Below the pieces are notes generated by a model. The model had not been told where the DNA came from. It did no database searches and worked only from the letters and a program-made list of their open reading frames with translations. DNA of 64,000 bases from Lucifuga dentata (lineage: Eukaryota; Chordata; Actinopteri; Ophidiiformes; Bythitidae). Every line of letters begins with the position of its first letter. The first letter of the stretch is position 1. The stretch spans positions 112,199 to 176,198 of the forward strand of contig VXCM01000048.1 in the NCBI GenBank assembly GCA_014773175.1, given 5' to 3'. The position numbers and the translations under genes were made by a program. Shown here piece by piece: positions 1 to 12,655 of the stretch.

Positions 1-76
<76 letters not shown>
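1..76. repeat. (AGAT)n microsatellite
   Basis: Uninterrupted AGAT tetranucleotide repeats from the first base of the window, about 19 units. The array is cut by the window edge. It is followed by A/T-rich degenerate sequence. Confidence 0.97.
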
Positions 77-3000
77 GAAAATAAAATAAAATTGAATTAA
101 ATTAAATTTAAAAAACAGCACAGCTCTGATTGTGTAGCTGTCAGGCCTGAGCTGACAACACCCACAGACTGAAACATGGATGCTGGCCAAACATTCTCAC
201 TACCCTCATACTTTGTGGGTGTGTTTAGGCAGGTAAATTCAAATGTGTTCCATGTTGATGTAAATGTATTACGGAATTAAAAAAAAAAAACAAAAAACAA
301 AAAAAACAAACTAACATTTGGCTTTTAGAGATGTTCAGGACCTATGGGTTTGGCTTTGACAAAGCTCAACAGATATTACACGCTGTACACACTATACAAT
401 GAGGGAGACTGATAGAAAGCACAACATGTCCCTTTTAACACATTTTATATGTCTCTATCACACGTGACTGTGCTGCCACTGCAATACATTCATTACCATT
501 CTAACATCATGATTGCAGCAAACATTTCATGTCTAAATACTGTGTCAATGCTAAAAAGGAAATGGAACCATTTTACAAATCAGCTGTAATAAGCTCATGC
601 ACTGGGATAACATGATGTCCTCTCATTAACACGTTAATGTCGTGGAACTGGAAGACTCCATACAGACACTGAAGGTAACTTAGCCTATTTTGCTGGAGTG
701 CCATGAATAGCGGCACAATGAGTCAGTTTTGTAAGGTTTCAGCTACTGTAACCTTTCATTGAGGGGAGCTTCTTTAATAAATGTTTCTTTTTTTAGGTTA
801 GGGAGTTTAAAACAAGCACTGCACCTCAGCTCACACCATATGACATGCACAGAGTCTGAAGAGATTACTTCTCTACTTCCCTGCCGTCTCCAGTAATGTA
901 ATATCCAAGCTTCTTACTCTCTGACTGAAGGGCTGCACTTGTCACTCTCACTTCTCACATGAAACAGATGCTAGGGTGTAATATGAGATGTCTAAGATTT
1001 ATCTTTATAATACTTCCTAGAATGTAAATCTGTAATAAAGTCTTAAATCTAAATCCCCAATGATGAACACAAATTTAATTCATCACATCCATCCATTTTT
1101 CCCCTTATTTGACTTGTCGTTATTTTTATTGTTGCGTTACTTGTCTTCTTTTTGTTTAATAAATTGAGCAAAGTTTTCAATTTAAAACTTTCAACAAAGT
1201 TTGGGGTTTGATCCGTCAGACTGGTGGATGGATGGTTGTTATGATGGAAGGTGACAGATGACACAATTATATTGTTTTTTTTTTTCCTCTATGATGGCTC
1301 TTTTCAAGGTTGGAAACAACCCAGCCANAAAAAAAAAAAAAAAAAAAAAAACTACTTATGATTTTTTTTGTCCTTCTTTTTAAATTTGGTCCACAGCCAA
1401 TCAATAATCTCCAAAACTGGCAATCCATCATCATACCTTAGAAAAAGTTTGGCTTTCTAGATGAGGGTCTACAAAGGAAAGCAGGTACTTCTCAATTTCT
1501 CATACTTTGAGTTTTTTCTTTAAGTCTAAAGTTCCAATCTGGAGCAGTGCTGCAACCATACAGCATACTGCATTCTGAATACTCCAGCTTCGCTGTAAAT
1601 AGTAAATAACCAAAAGAGCACTCTCATGCTTGAACTGCTTGCTAGGGTTGATAGGTCAACTAACAAAAGGCCATCAGATTTCACAGCCAGATTGTAATTA
1701 CCCTTTTCTCTACCTGGCCCATAGCAAGAAGTAGAGAGTGGAAAGATTTCAGTGAGCAATTTCTGAGGCTTATCAGGCAGCTCATCAACTACAGGCAGAT
1801 AAATGGCATTCACTGTTTGCAAAGCCTGAGATGGGGAACTCAAGATATTAGCTGAAATGATGACCATTGTTTCCCACAGCTTAGAATAATGTTTCCGGGT
1901 AGTACTGATGAAAAACAATGGTATGGAAGGCAAAAAAGAAATGGCTGTAGTAGAGACTGACAAATAACAGCAGCATGAAAGGTCCAATTTTAGTTTACCA
2001 CATTTCCCTCATTTTTGAAAATAATAGAAATCCACACAAATACATATTGCAATGAAAGTCTCAGGGTAGCACTAAATAGGCAATGGAGCATAGAATAATC
2101 TTATTGAACCCAGGGTATTTCATTATTACTGTTTATTAAAATAACAAAATAGTGGCCTCTACAGGTAATATGCCACTTTTAAGGTGGAGCACAAAATTTG
2201 GAGAAAGAATGGTGTAAAAGCGCAATGCCATGGCAGAACCTCAACAATTCCACCTTAAATTTATTTATTTATTTATTTTCCTTCTTCTTTCCCATTTTCA
2301 GACATTATTGGTTTACAGGCATGGCTCAAAATTTTCACCAAAAATAATTCTATTCTAATACATTTTTTTTTTTATTGTGGTTTTTTTTTTTTCATAAAGT
2401 TGACCTCTGGTACTGTCACACCACTTTAAAATGAAATGTGTTTAGTGAATACTTTCATAAACTATACTGGATATGAAAAGATTCTGCAATGTGGCAACCT
2501 TGAGCAGCTTAGGCACACGTTTTAGGCATGTGGGTTTTTGAGTCCCTTGGGCCTTTTCCACCTTCTGCAAAAAGCAGCTTTCAGTACAGAAGTATGTTTT
2601 ATTAAAAATATATTCCCACTGAGAGGCAGAGTCCATTATTAGAACAGAGTTATCACCCCTGTCCCTAGTAACACTGCAGTACTCAAACAGCTACTATAAG
2701 GAAGAGTTATGGTGACTAAGACAGAGATGTATAACAGCCAAGCATCACATGATGAATGACCGTTTTGGCTGGCCTTATTTGTTGGTACTTATGGCTGCCT
2801 GTGATATATACCAAACAGCTGAGGCAGGGTGCAGAGGTGGTGTGAGGTTGGCTGTCAGTGTTGTGGACATCAGAAAGGCCAACAAGCAAAGAGAGGGAAA
2901 GGGGAATATGAAGGTGGCAAAGCATAACATAACATTGATATTATGTATAAGATGCTGCATTTTATAAGCTGCTCATTTATCATCACAGTGTGAGAAATCT

Positions 3001-3721
3001 GCTTTAATTGAGATTCATAAAGCCATTCTGTCAGGGCATACATGAAACATTGTTTACAAACAGTATATGGAGATCTAATTATTGATGTTATTAAATATTT
3101 GAAATGTATTGAAAATATTCCAATCATCGCTGATTTTCATGTAAAATTTATTTTTCACGTCTATCTATATAAATATAGGAAAAAGCATAAGGGTTATGTC
3201 ATATTTTGAAAAAAGCTCTTAAAGATAAATGACAATAACAGTATAGTGGAATGCACTGTGAAATGTAAGTGGAGTCTTTCCATTTATTCAAATGTATTGT
3301 TTAAAGGAGGCATATGGTGTATTTTTAAATTTCTCTTTTTTTTTAAATAGTGGTAGAGTATGTGTTGAACACTGTCTAAGTTGCAAATTTTGAGGTTCAT
3401 GCCTGTAGTAATACATTTAATAAGACAAACCCATTGCTCCTGAACTGCTCTGAATTGTTTTTTTGTTTTTTTTTTATTAGCCCTTCACTAGTCACACGTA
3501 AATTAACTCACCTGCACACTTAGCTAGTGAGCAAGTGTTTCATTAGCGTCTCTCTTTAGCAGTCTATGGGTATTGTCAACTCAGGCTCAGGTTCTGGCAA
3601 ACAGAACATAGAAAGCTTTTAGGATGGGACCTTAAAGAGAATGTCGACAATGACCTGTTTTCACTCAGTGTGCAGTGTGCAATTACTGAAGATTACTGAA
3701 GCCAGGGAGAAGCAGAACTGG

Positions 3722-3759
<38 letters not shown>

Positions 3760-5400
3760 GTATGAAAGCATTGCAAATGTTTCAAAATAGACCCCTATGA
3801 AAATAAGAACATGGAAATCTGCATAATATGTCCCCTTTAAAACATTACATTGTTTAAATATGCGTTAACAAACTGTTTCTACATGCTGTAAGTGTACTTC
3901 TGCCAGCAAGGCACATAAAACATTAATGTGTACTTGAAGCCAAATTACAATGCACAGTGTGGTGCAGTTGTGTAGATGCATATTTGACAGACTGCAGAGT
4001 AGGTTGGAAGGCTTCTCTCCTGGGCTTGATGGTATTGTATAATGCACCACCAATCAGCAAACTGCTGTCTTAGATGAGGAGGAATGCATCCTGAGTGTTT
4101 CTATGGCAGCAATTTTGTCAATACTAACAGTCAAGCTGCAGCACTGTTGGGGTTTGGTGCTCCAAATATTTTTTATTTTTTAGAAGGATGACATGCTAAT
4201 GTGCTTAATAAAGTATGAAGTATGCTTCACCATGCAGTCTTATCTCACAATTTAAAATAACAATACCACTGTTTGATAATACAAAGAGAATAAGAACCCA
4301 AAGAGAACACTTATCACAAGCCAGTACTACTAAAGGCAAGTTTACTGTACTGTACTATCTGTTTAGTTATTATTTATAGTTATCAGGAACAAATTGACAG
4401 CTGGTGATCTGTGTATTTTAATTTTATACCAATACAGTTCCCATTAAAAAAAATAAATAAATAAAATGTCATTCAATGCCAACTCCAGTTTATTATATTA
4501 ACCACAAGATATTTAATATGATATGAGAAACAAAACATTTCGATTGGTCTCACTGGAAGTCAAGAAAAATGATTCTATCTGGCAGCGCAATTCAATTTTA
4601 CTTCTGCCGTCACCACACTTTGCTGTATGCCCACTAAGACTGGATGCCATTAGGAAATGGAAATCTTTCTGTATATGAACATACATATTCCAAGACACCA
4701 CTTATCATCTGAGTGAATTTCATAATAATGCAATCAATACTTCATGGTCACAGCACTGCATCAACACAATGGAAGCAATGCCTCAAACCTGCACAGGGTC
4801 TATAAATCCAGACCACTGTGCCCTAGATGACTACAACTTTATATTTTTTTTATGTATTAATCTTGCTTGGAGCAACACCTGCATTCACAGGGGAAGTGCA
4901 ACACAATAAAGTGTAACAATGCCATCTAGTGGCTACATACAGTACAGTATAACACATTTCAAGGAATCAAGTTAAACATGTAAAATCTGCATTTTCAGGT
5001 CTTCACTGAAAATTACTGAATTTTCTCATGTTTAATTTCATTCTCAGGAGATACAAAATGTTATTTCATAATACAGACGGGGTTCTTTATATCTTGTCCT
5101 TATTCCAATACTGAATAGAAACCTGATCCATGTTGTTTTCTCTGTTGCTCAGCACTGATGGTAAGATTCACAGACCTATTTTAAACCACAGACAAGAAAG
5201 TGTTTCTGCTCCATTTCTGCTAATGCTGGAGTTTAACTAGTCATATTACAGTGACTGTGTTTGTTCATGATACATATTCAAATCCAGTAGTCCACTGTCT
5301 CAACATCAGGACCAAACCCTGAGGCCTACATATGGATGAAGAAATGTGATGAATAATAGAGTGAGTGAAATATCATCTCATTCTGTCAGTTCAACAGCTT
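77..5400. other. Non-coding stretch, no recognisable gene
   Basis: AT-rich sequence with scattered stops on both strands. It holds an A run with a single n at 1328, a T run at 3727-3757 and one unrecognised minus-strand ORF at 1526-1987. I see no splice-linked chain of ORFs and no RNA gene here. Confidence 0.6.
1526..1987 (-). CDS. Unrecognised minus-strand ORF, possibly an old exon or chance ORF
   Basis: This is the longest open frame in the first 19 kb, about 153 codons, but it opens on TTG, not ATG. The middle, with segments such as VVDELPDKPQKLLTEIFPL and GNYNLAVKSDGLLLVDLS, has protein-like composition. The N-terminal part is Cys/Ser/Phe-rich and looks random. There are no matching exons around it and I do not recognise a family. 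It could be a fragment of a retrocopy or a chance ORF. A protein search would decide. Confidence 0.15.
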   Translation of the reverse strand: MDLSCCCYLSVSTTAISFLPSIPLFFISTTRKHYSKLWETMVIISANILSSPSQALQTVNAIYLPVVDELPDKPQKLLTEIFPLSTSCYGPGREKGNYNLAVKSDGLLLVDLSTLASSSSMRVLFWLFTIYSEAGVFRMQYAVWLQHCSRLEL

Positions 5401-5625
5401 GCTATTGGTTTATGTTCTGCAGGTATGTATGAATATGATGTATTAGACTGCAGGGAAATTAATATTTGCCAAATCTAGGACTTAAAGCTGACAGGTCAGG
5501 AGAGGTTGTATTCGATTTCCCCTGCCCACCAGGGTGTGCTGACCCATATCCACACGGCCATATCAATTTCCACTGTGAGTCAAGGTCAAAAACACTACGA
5601 AGAGCTGTAACATTTAAACATCCAA
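5400..5625 (+). repeat. Dispersed repeat, copy 1 (partner at about 10.08-10.32 kb)
   Basis: About 200 bp that align by eye with 10081-10325 in the same orientation. Shared blocks include TTTCCCCTGCCCACCAGG against CTCCCCTGGCCCACCAGG, TGCTGACCCATATCCACA in both, and AACATCCAAT near the 3' end. A degraded interspersed repeat of unknown class. Confidence 0.6.
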
Positions 5626-5937
5626 TTTATATTTTTTCCTTTAATTGTGGCTATTTTAGAAATTATATCTTCCTGTCTCTCTGCCTGCCTGCAAACCTGT
5701 TTGATAAAGTCTCAGAGGAAAAAGTAGAAGAAAGAAAATTACCTTAACTTGAAAAATACTACACCATCATACATTTCATATGTCCAGTAGTCAACGAGAC
5801 ATACCAGAATCAAAAGAAGAATTGATATTACATTAAAAAATAATATGTACAATAATATTCATGTCTTGCAAACCAAAAAGAGGGATTTCATATTATTTGA
5901 AAGGTAAGATTTGATGTAAATGAGAGTCTTGAAAAAC

Positions 5938-5960
5938 TTAAGACAAATCATTTGTCTTAA
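5938..5960. repeat. Short perfect inverted repeat
   Basis: TTAAGACAAA, then TCA, then TTTGTCTTAA: two perfect 10-bp arms around a 3-nt loop. Too short and A/T-rich to assign a role. Confidence 0.6.
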
Positions 5961-8757
5961 ATAAATTTGTCTTGTAACCAAATGTTTGTTGGGAATCACA
6001 TCGCTAACTTCTATTTACATTAACTGTAGAAAATCTGATCATCAAGAAGTTTATGTCAATGATGGATCTTTTTCATGCTTCGGTTGGAAAATGTTCCTTG
6101 ATAATACCCAGTTCTTCTCTTCTTATTCCATTCTGCTGCTGGATGTTTAGAGCAGCACATGTAAATCTATCATGACCTGGATTTAATTTTTTTTTCACAT
6201 ATCAGTCTGCTAAGGGCAATGTTGAAGATTATCACCTTAACTTAGATTCACTCTGAAAGGACTAACACAGCATCTTAAATAAACAGCTACAGGAAAATGG
6301 AGGAGGCTGCTCATATGAGAATCTGCTGGAAGCTCAGATCACAGGAGTCAGGTTGTAGCAGGTCAAACTCTTTGGACCAAAGTGTAACGCATCATCTTTT
6401 TTTTTCAGGTTAAGACAGGAAGAAACCACAAGAAGAAGAAGCAGAATCTATTTGCTGATATTAAAAAGAGAAAATAATTAAGATAAAAGTTGTGTAGGTG
6501 GGTAAAATCTTCAACTAGGGTCTTGGTGATGTGTACAGTAGAGGCTTGAAATTTGTGGAAGAGACCCAATGATGGTGAATGATTTACAATGTACAGTATT
6601 GAAAATAATGAGCATGAAGCTGGTGCAGAAATTGGTCAAAACAAATATAAAATCTAAACACAGACCAAACTGTGACCTACATACCCACAACTACTAATGA
6701 GCAAGTGCACGTTTTGAGGATTAGTGAAAGAGTTCTCCAGTTAAACACAAATTATAGCGGTTTAATTTGTAGTGGCTACGAAGTCATGGTTCAAATACAT
6801 GAAGTACACACTGTGCAACGTCTCGGAGGAAAAGCACTGAGCTGGCCATGTCGGTCACATTGCCGTTCTAGGTCACTAAGTTTACATCAAGTTGACTGCT
6901 ACAGAGAGACAAAAGTTGTATGACAAATATTGTGTTTGTGAAATGGAATCAATGGTTAGCTGTGAAGAAAGACCTAAGGATGTTCTGAGCTTTTAGGGTT
7001 TTAATTTCCAGTCTCAGACACCAGTTTAGTCTGTCTTCCATTCCTGCAGTCCAATGACATACAAGTCAGCTGGATCAGACTTTAAAATGTTCACGTTGTG
7101 TGATTTGTTGTTTTAGTACTTGACTGATGATGTTTCTTCCTTCTAGCTTCTAAATCATGACTGTTTGACACAAATCAAAATGCTACTGTGTTTTTTGAGA
7201 AATATGCCATGTGTCAATATGTACTTGTATCTCAATCACAACTCTAAATCAGTTTGTTATAAGCAAATAGGGAGTCCTTGTAGATTTTATCTAGTGGTTT
7301 ATAAAACCCTTAGTGTTAAGTGGATTATTTTAGTGGCCATTGTGGATAAGCCAGTATAAACCTTTTTTTTTAATTAATTTATTTATTTATTTATTTTTTT
7401 TTTTTTAATCACAGCTGTTTGACTGTTTGCCACAGAACATTTGGGCCATCATAAATAGAAGTATGTTGGCTTTTCTCTCCAGAAGCTTGTATAGTGTCTG
7501 CATATTTGTCAGCAGATTACAGATGTGTAATCACAACCAAATTTACTGCAATTACCACTGAGTCTGGGCAACAGAGCTAGCAATTACGACTGGGTTGAAG
7601 CTCTGAAGTTTAAGATTTCTGTGCAATTATGCTTTCGTATGTCACATCAAGAGCACTCTGTAAGCTTGCCAAATGTGACAGAAACACAACAAGCAGACAA
7701 ACTGAGAGAGCCATTTTAGATCATCTTTAATTTTGAACAGATTTTCTGTTTAGGAAATGACTAAATATAATTATAGGTAATTTACAAAATCTATCAAAGA
7801 CAAACTCTTCTCGAGATTCTGTCAAAACATATTTGGTGTGTTTTGTGATTTGTCTGGCAAACTAAGTGAGCAGAAATTAATCCAGAGTATCTGCGCTAAG
7901 TTCACTGATCCTGCTAAGCATTAACAACATTACTCCTCTGCTCTAAATTACACTACAACAGCAGACACAAAGGGACCAGCGAGATGACTGAACGAGGTCA
8001 GGAACAACAATCCAGCACCTCCTCTGTTTTTATAAGACACACACAGGCTTTGGGCTGTCCTCATTACATTCTGTCATGTCAACAATCAAAGACCACCGCT
8101 CATCACAAATGAGGACATCTGACCACCAAGAGTGTGTGCTGACAATCACTGCTCCCTTTATAAAAGCTCCCGTAACACGGCCTGCATACATGTGTGCACA
8201 AGCATCTGTGTTTTACCATTCATCATCAAACGATGACTGACTTACACTTTGGATCTGACAACACAGCATTCCAGATATCCCTCCATGACTTCTCCAAGGA
8301 CTACTTTAGGAGTGAATGTGCGTTATTGGATTTCAAATATTAAAAAGACAACGGAGGAGGTGCAATTACAAATTCCAGCTGACAGCTTGTTGGGCTTTTT
8401 TTTTTTTTTTTNTTTTTTTTTTTTTTTTTGCCCCACAAAATCCATTTGCTATTCAACATTAAAGATCTGCAAGTCATTGACTAAAACTGTTAAGAGGCTT
8501 TTTCATCTTTCCCTATAGATCTTTTTCAATAGTAAAAAAAAAAAAAAAGGTTTGAGTTGGAAATACTTTGCAGTTTTGCCCGTTTTTTTTTTTTCTTGTT
8601 TTGTTTTTTTTTTAATAATTTTTATGTCTTTAACAGTTAAAGATGATTATTTTTCAGGGAATTAAAGTTATCAGTCAGGTTCTGGTTCTTGTTGTTCATA
8701 TTATCAATTCACAATGTTAGCTTATTTCAATGTTTTAATGCAAAATAGTAACACTAA

Positions 8758-8810
8758 GTAAATGGTGAGAATTATAAATTAGAGGATAATTTACATTTCT
8801 CACCATTTAC
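8758..8810. repeat. Inverted repeat, 14-bp arms
   Basis: GTAAATGGTGAGAA at 8758-8771 and its exact reverse complement at 8797-8810, with a 25-nt A/T-rich spacer. Possible remnant of a fold-back element; no coding context. Confidence 0.65.
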
Positions 8811-10021
8811 ACTTGGTATGTTTATATACACATAACCTCCTCCAATTTTTGTCTGAACTGCAATTAAGGCAAAAATGTGGAATTAGAAATGTACACAGAA
8901 CAAGGAGGAAATACATGCCCAAAATGTTTATGCCAACTCTAAGCCAATGGAGCATTTACATGCTTGAGAAAATCAACATATGATTGCGTAGCACAGTTCA
9001 CTTAGAGTACATCAACATCAATTCACTTCAATGTAATTATGATGTTGACAGTACATGACTTTCTAAAAAATAACTTATTGCCTTCATCCAATGAAATTTT
9101 GTTTTGATGTGCATGAAAATATACTTGCTCTATTGATCCTGTACACACCAAATTCAACTTTTCTGAATTGTATTCCTCGTCTGTTAGCTGTGGCATTAAT
9201 TGAACACGTCACCAGTAAAAAGACACCGGGAGGTGGGTGGGGGGGTAAATGACTGAGTCGTGCTAAGTTTGCAGTATTCTAAGTAAAGTGTACTGGCATG
9301 CAGCAGCAACAGGTGCCGCCTTTGAGTTCAGTAGGTGTTGTATGACAGCGACAGCCATGAGTGTATCACCATGGTCAAATGGAAAGAGAGGCAGAAACAG
9401 GGCACAGGCGAGAAGGAACAGGGATTGAATGTCAGTGCATAAGAAAGTGTGGATAAGCAAGATGTGGATAACAAGGAGAGTGAAATGCATCAGAGTAAAA
9501 AAAAAAAAAAAANAAAAAAAAAAAAAAAAATCCCAGGATGAGGACTCAAGAGTTTTATATACTATTTTTCCATTTTCCATTAATGTCTGAACAAAAGAAA
9601 CAGACTGTTCATTGGCTGGAAATAGCGACATCTCAGATATCCAAAACTCTCCGTCCGCAGCCAAAGCTGATGAATGAAAAATTCCACTGAGGCCATCCGA
9701 CCTTCGACCACCGACTTGCCCAACATGAAAAAAGCCTCTGATCCTGACTCAGGCTACTTGGATGACCCCAAAGAATCTAGACCAAATCACGATTCTAAAA
9801 ACCATATGATCTTCAACATACTAATACTATACCACTAACTATAGTACTAACCTTGAAACCAGTTAATGCAATCTCAAGGTAACACCATTCAAAGAAGCGG
9901 TCATTAAATTCTCAACCCTGCGAAACCTCTCTGGTGTCAATAAATCATGTACAGAGCATTTTCATTATTAAGATTATTTAATAAATAAAATGTCAATGAT
10001 AAGTAATGATTTTATATATAT

Positions 10022-10038
10022 GTACACACACACACACA
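10022..10038. repeat. Short (AC)n tract
   Basis: ACACAC repeat of about eight units inside A/T-rich DNA. A minor simple repeat. Confidence 0.7.
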
Positions 10039-10080
10039 TACCAATGGTTGATTACAATCAATCAATGAAATATAACATCC

Positions 10081-10325
10081 TTCTATCCAGCCAAGGTTTC
10101 TCTTGGTTTATGTCTGTAAGTGATGTATGAGGCCACACAGAAATAAACATTTCTCAAATGCAGGACATAACCTGGACATGTCAAAGGAGGTCATATTTGA
10201 TCTCCCCTGGCCCACCAGGCTATGCTGACCCATATCCACAGAGCATATCATTTCCAGTTTGAGTCAGGTTCATTTGCCTAGTTAATCAACATTGGCCTGT
10301 ACAGCAATTTAACATCCAATAAAAT
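10081..10325 (+). repeat. Dispersed repeat, copy 2 (partner at 5.40-5.62 kb)
   Basis: Second copy of the repeat described at 5400-5625, same strand. The best-conserved part is the core around 10200-10250, which includes TGCTGACCCATATCCACA. Confidence 0.6.
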
Positions 10326-10947
10326 CATATAAAAAAACAGCGATAATATTTTTTTTTTCACTCTAAAGGGATAAATCTACTGTTTTAAACATCATTAGCA
10401 TATCGTTGCTCACATCCACCTATTTAATGCCTAAATTTAACTATGTTAAACTCAATGTTTCAGCTAGGAACTGTGTGAAAACTCATCTATCTGAATGTGC
10501 TGTGTAGACAAGTTGACACCATCTCTCACTTATGTTAAGCTACATGTCAACATGTGACCACTTCACATTTCTGCTAAACAGTCACTTAACATGTATGATG
10601 ATGATGATATCATCTCTCGTCTTAAACCATCTGTTAACTGCTACATGCCAGGACTGTATATGAGCTATATTAGCAGAGAACGTATATTTATTTACTACAC
10701 AGTTGTCTCCTCATTAGATTCAAGATTTGCATACTATAGTTTTTCACATCTTAAAAACCTACAGGCTTATTTACACAATATTTTAACACCTGCTTTAGTG
10801 CCAAGTACACTAGTATCAGCTTATTAAGTACTCCTGTTCAGTGTTAGTCATCCAATTTAATTTCCCACCTCTATTTGTGACATAATGTTAGAGTTTTTAA
10901 AATAATGAAAACAAATTCAACCATTAAATACAGAATAAAAATGACCG

Positions 10948-11150
10948 TTAAGGGACAATATCGGTGATTCTGCATGTCTGAACCCCAATAAATACAACCT
11001 GCATACATGTTATGTTACTGACAACTATTTTCAAAAACATTAACCTGTATTCCAGGTTTTGTGTTATTTAACCAAATTCCCAATGTTTCAAAATCAACTG
11101 TGGGTGATACACCCACCTTAAAATTCAATATTTCGCCTAACAGTACAAAT
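10948..11150. mobile_element. Truncated copy of TTAA-ended miniature element, family 1
   Basis: Starts with TTAAGGGACAATATCGGTGATT and continues in alignment with the left halves of the elements at 12042 and 34684: CATGT..GAACCCCAATAAATAC, then the ACCTGCATACATGTTA-type block, then the CAAATTCCC block. The right half is absent. The sequence runs into an A/T-rich segment and a T run with a single n at 11221. Confidence 0.55.
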
Positions 11151-12041
11151 GTATGATGAGAAGAGAAAAATTAAAAAATAAAAACTTATACATCCTTTAC
11201 CTTTTTTTTTTTTTTTTTTTNTTTTTTTTTTTTTTTTTAGCTCTTTAACAACAAAAACCATTAAACCACATTTTTGTGCTGCTACGGGCTGACTTTTTGC
11301 AACATAGCAGAGCAGTAAATTAGGGACTGAGCATTACCTTTCCTGATCAAGTGGTGTTCTCCCTAAAGCTCCGAAACATCATATTTCTTATTCCAACACT
11401 ATGAAAATGATCCAGGTAAAAATAGCTCAAGCACAGTCACCTGAGGAGGAGAGGACATGACCTGAAATGTTGCACTGAAAAACATCTTTTGGGGGGGTTA
11501 CTGCAGCCTTTCTTTTCTCTTAATGCAAAAGAACATTTGGAAGTTAAGTAAATTTAAATTTTTATTAGGGTATTTTTCAGCTCTTTAATGTCAAACTGAC
11601 AAGGAACGAATGGTTCACAGAACACCGGGCAAATGAAATGAAACTATCTATGGCTGGCCATTATAGTGCAGCACTAAATACAATATTGACTGAAGTAGAA
11701 CAAATGAGAGAATGAGATAAAACACTCCTTGAGGGAGCACACTCAAAAACAATGACTGGAATACCAAAGCATGAACAGATATGGAGGGCAAATGAAGTGG
11801 AAAGGAGTCAACAGGGAGCCAGAGGAGGTGGAGTGTGAATGATGAGACAGACTGTTAGAAACAGATGCAGACAGTTGTAAGGAGCCAGTTGGCATCTGGG
11901 TGAAGGAATTTTGAGAAACCGTTATTATGCAGGTGCTACATGAATACATACAGGTGCTACCTGAATAGTCAGAGGGAGAAGTTGGAGTGTTCAGGGTGTG
12001 AAACATTTTGCATTTGTATGAAAATGGTTCAGAAAACAGCT

Positions 12042-12655
12042 TTAATGGATCATGCCAGCGATCATGCATGTTTAAGCCCAGTAAATACTACCCGCACACA
12101 AGTTTTACTAACAAACATTTTCCAAAACATAAAACTATGTTTTAGTTTTCCTATTACTTTGCCAAATCCCCAAATTATTTCAAAGTCAAATGTTCAGGTG
12201 ATACACGTGATACACATTCATTATTTCACCTGCTAATATGTATTCCAATTGTAGAAGGACGGTTGTTTTGAATTTCTTGGTAAAACCTGTCTTTTCCTCG
12301 GTCTGTATTCCCTGGTGGAGACATACATTGTCTTCTATGCAGTTCCATGTTGGATCGGATAAATAAGGTTACTTTGACAAAAAATAAATAAATAAAATAA
12401 AATAAACTAATACACATCTTGTTTGCTGTGATGGATTACTTATCTCAAGTGTGTTTCGAGTCTCTACAAGTTCATTTTTAATAGCATACTGGAGTGAACT
12501 GAAACCAATGGCAGTCTGGAAGGCAGGAAAAAATAAATAAACTTACTGCAAAAGTAGTATATTTGGGGAAATGGTTGTCAGTAACATAACATGTATACAG
12601 ACTGTATATTGTATAATGGGCTCAAACATGCACAATCACCGGTATGTTCCTTTAA
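12042..12655. mobile_element. Miniature inverted-repeat element, family 1, full-length copy
   Basis: About 614 bp bounded by TTAA on both sides. The right end, read in reverse complement (TTAAAGGAACATACCGGTGA...), matches the left end (TTAATGGATCATGCCAGCGA...), and both continue into GCATGTTTRAGCCC and the CAT-GTTAC-TGACAAC block. Terminal inverted repeats are about 90 bp. The interior aligns with 34684-35248, for example GTGATGGATTACTTATCT in both. No transposase ORF, so it is non-autonomous. The superfamily is not assigned; the TTAA ends suggest a TTAA target site. Confidence 0.7.

Larger units (their letters stand above)
5626..10080. other. Non-coding stretch with homopolymer joins and a hairpin
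   Basis: No gene recognised. It contains single n characters at 8412 and 9513, each inside a T or A run. It also has small inverted repeats at 5938-5960 (10-bp arms, 3-nt loop) and 8758-8810 (14-bp arms, 25-nt loop). A TATAAA at about 8157-8163 has no credible exon behind it. Confidence 0.5.

Noticed and set aside
8150..8260. TATAAA at about 8157 as a gene promoter
   Set aside because: No exon, donor or conserved ORF follows it, and A/T-rich DNA gives such boxes by chance.
9263..9664. 133-codon minus-strand ORF
   Set aside because: It runs straight through an A run with an n that translates as poly-Phe; no homology or splice context.
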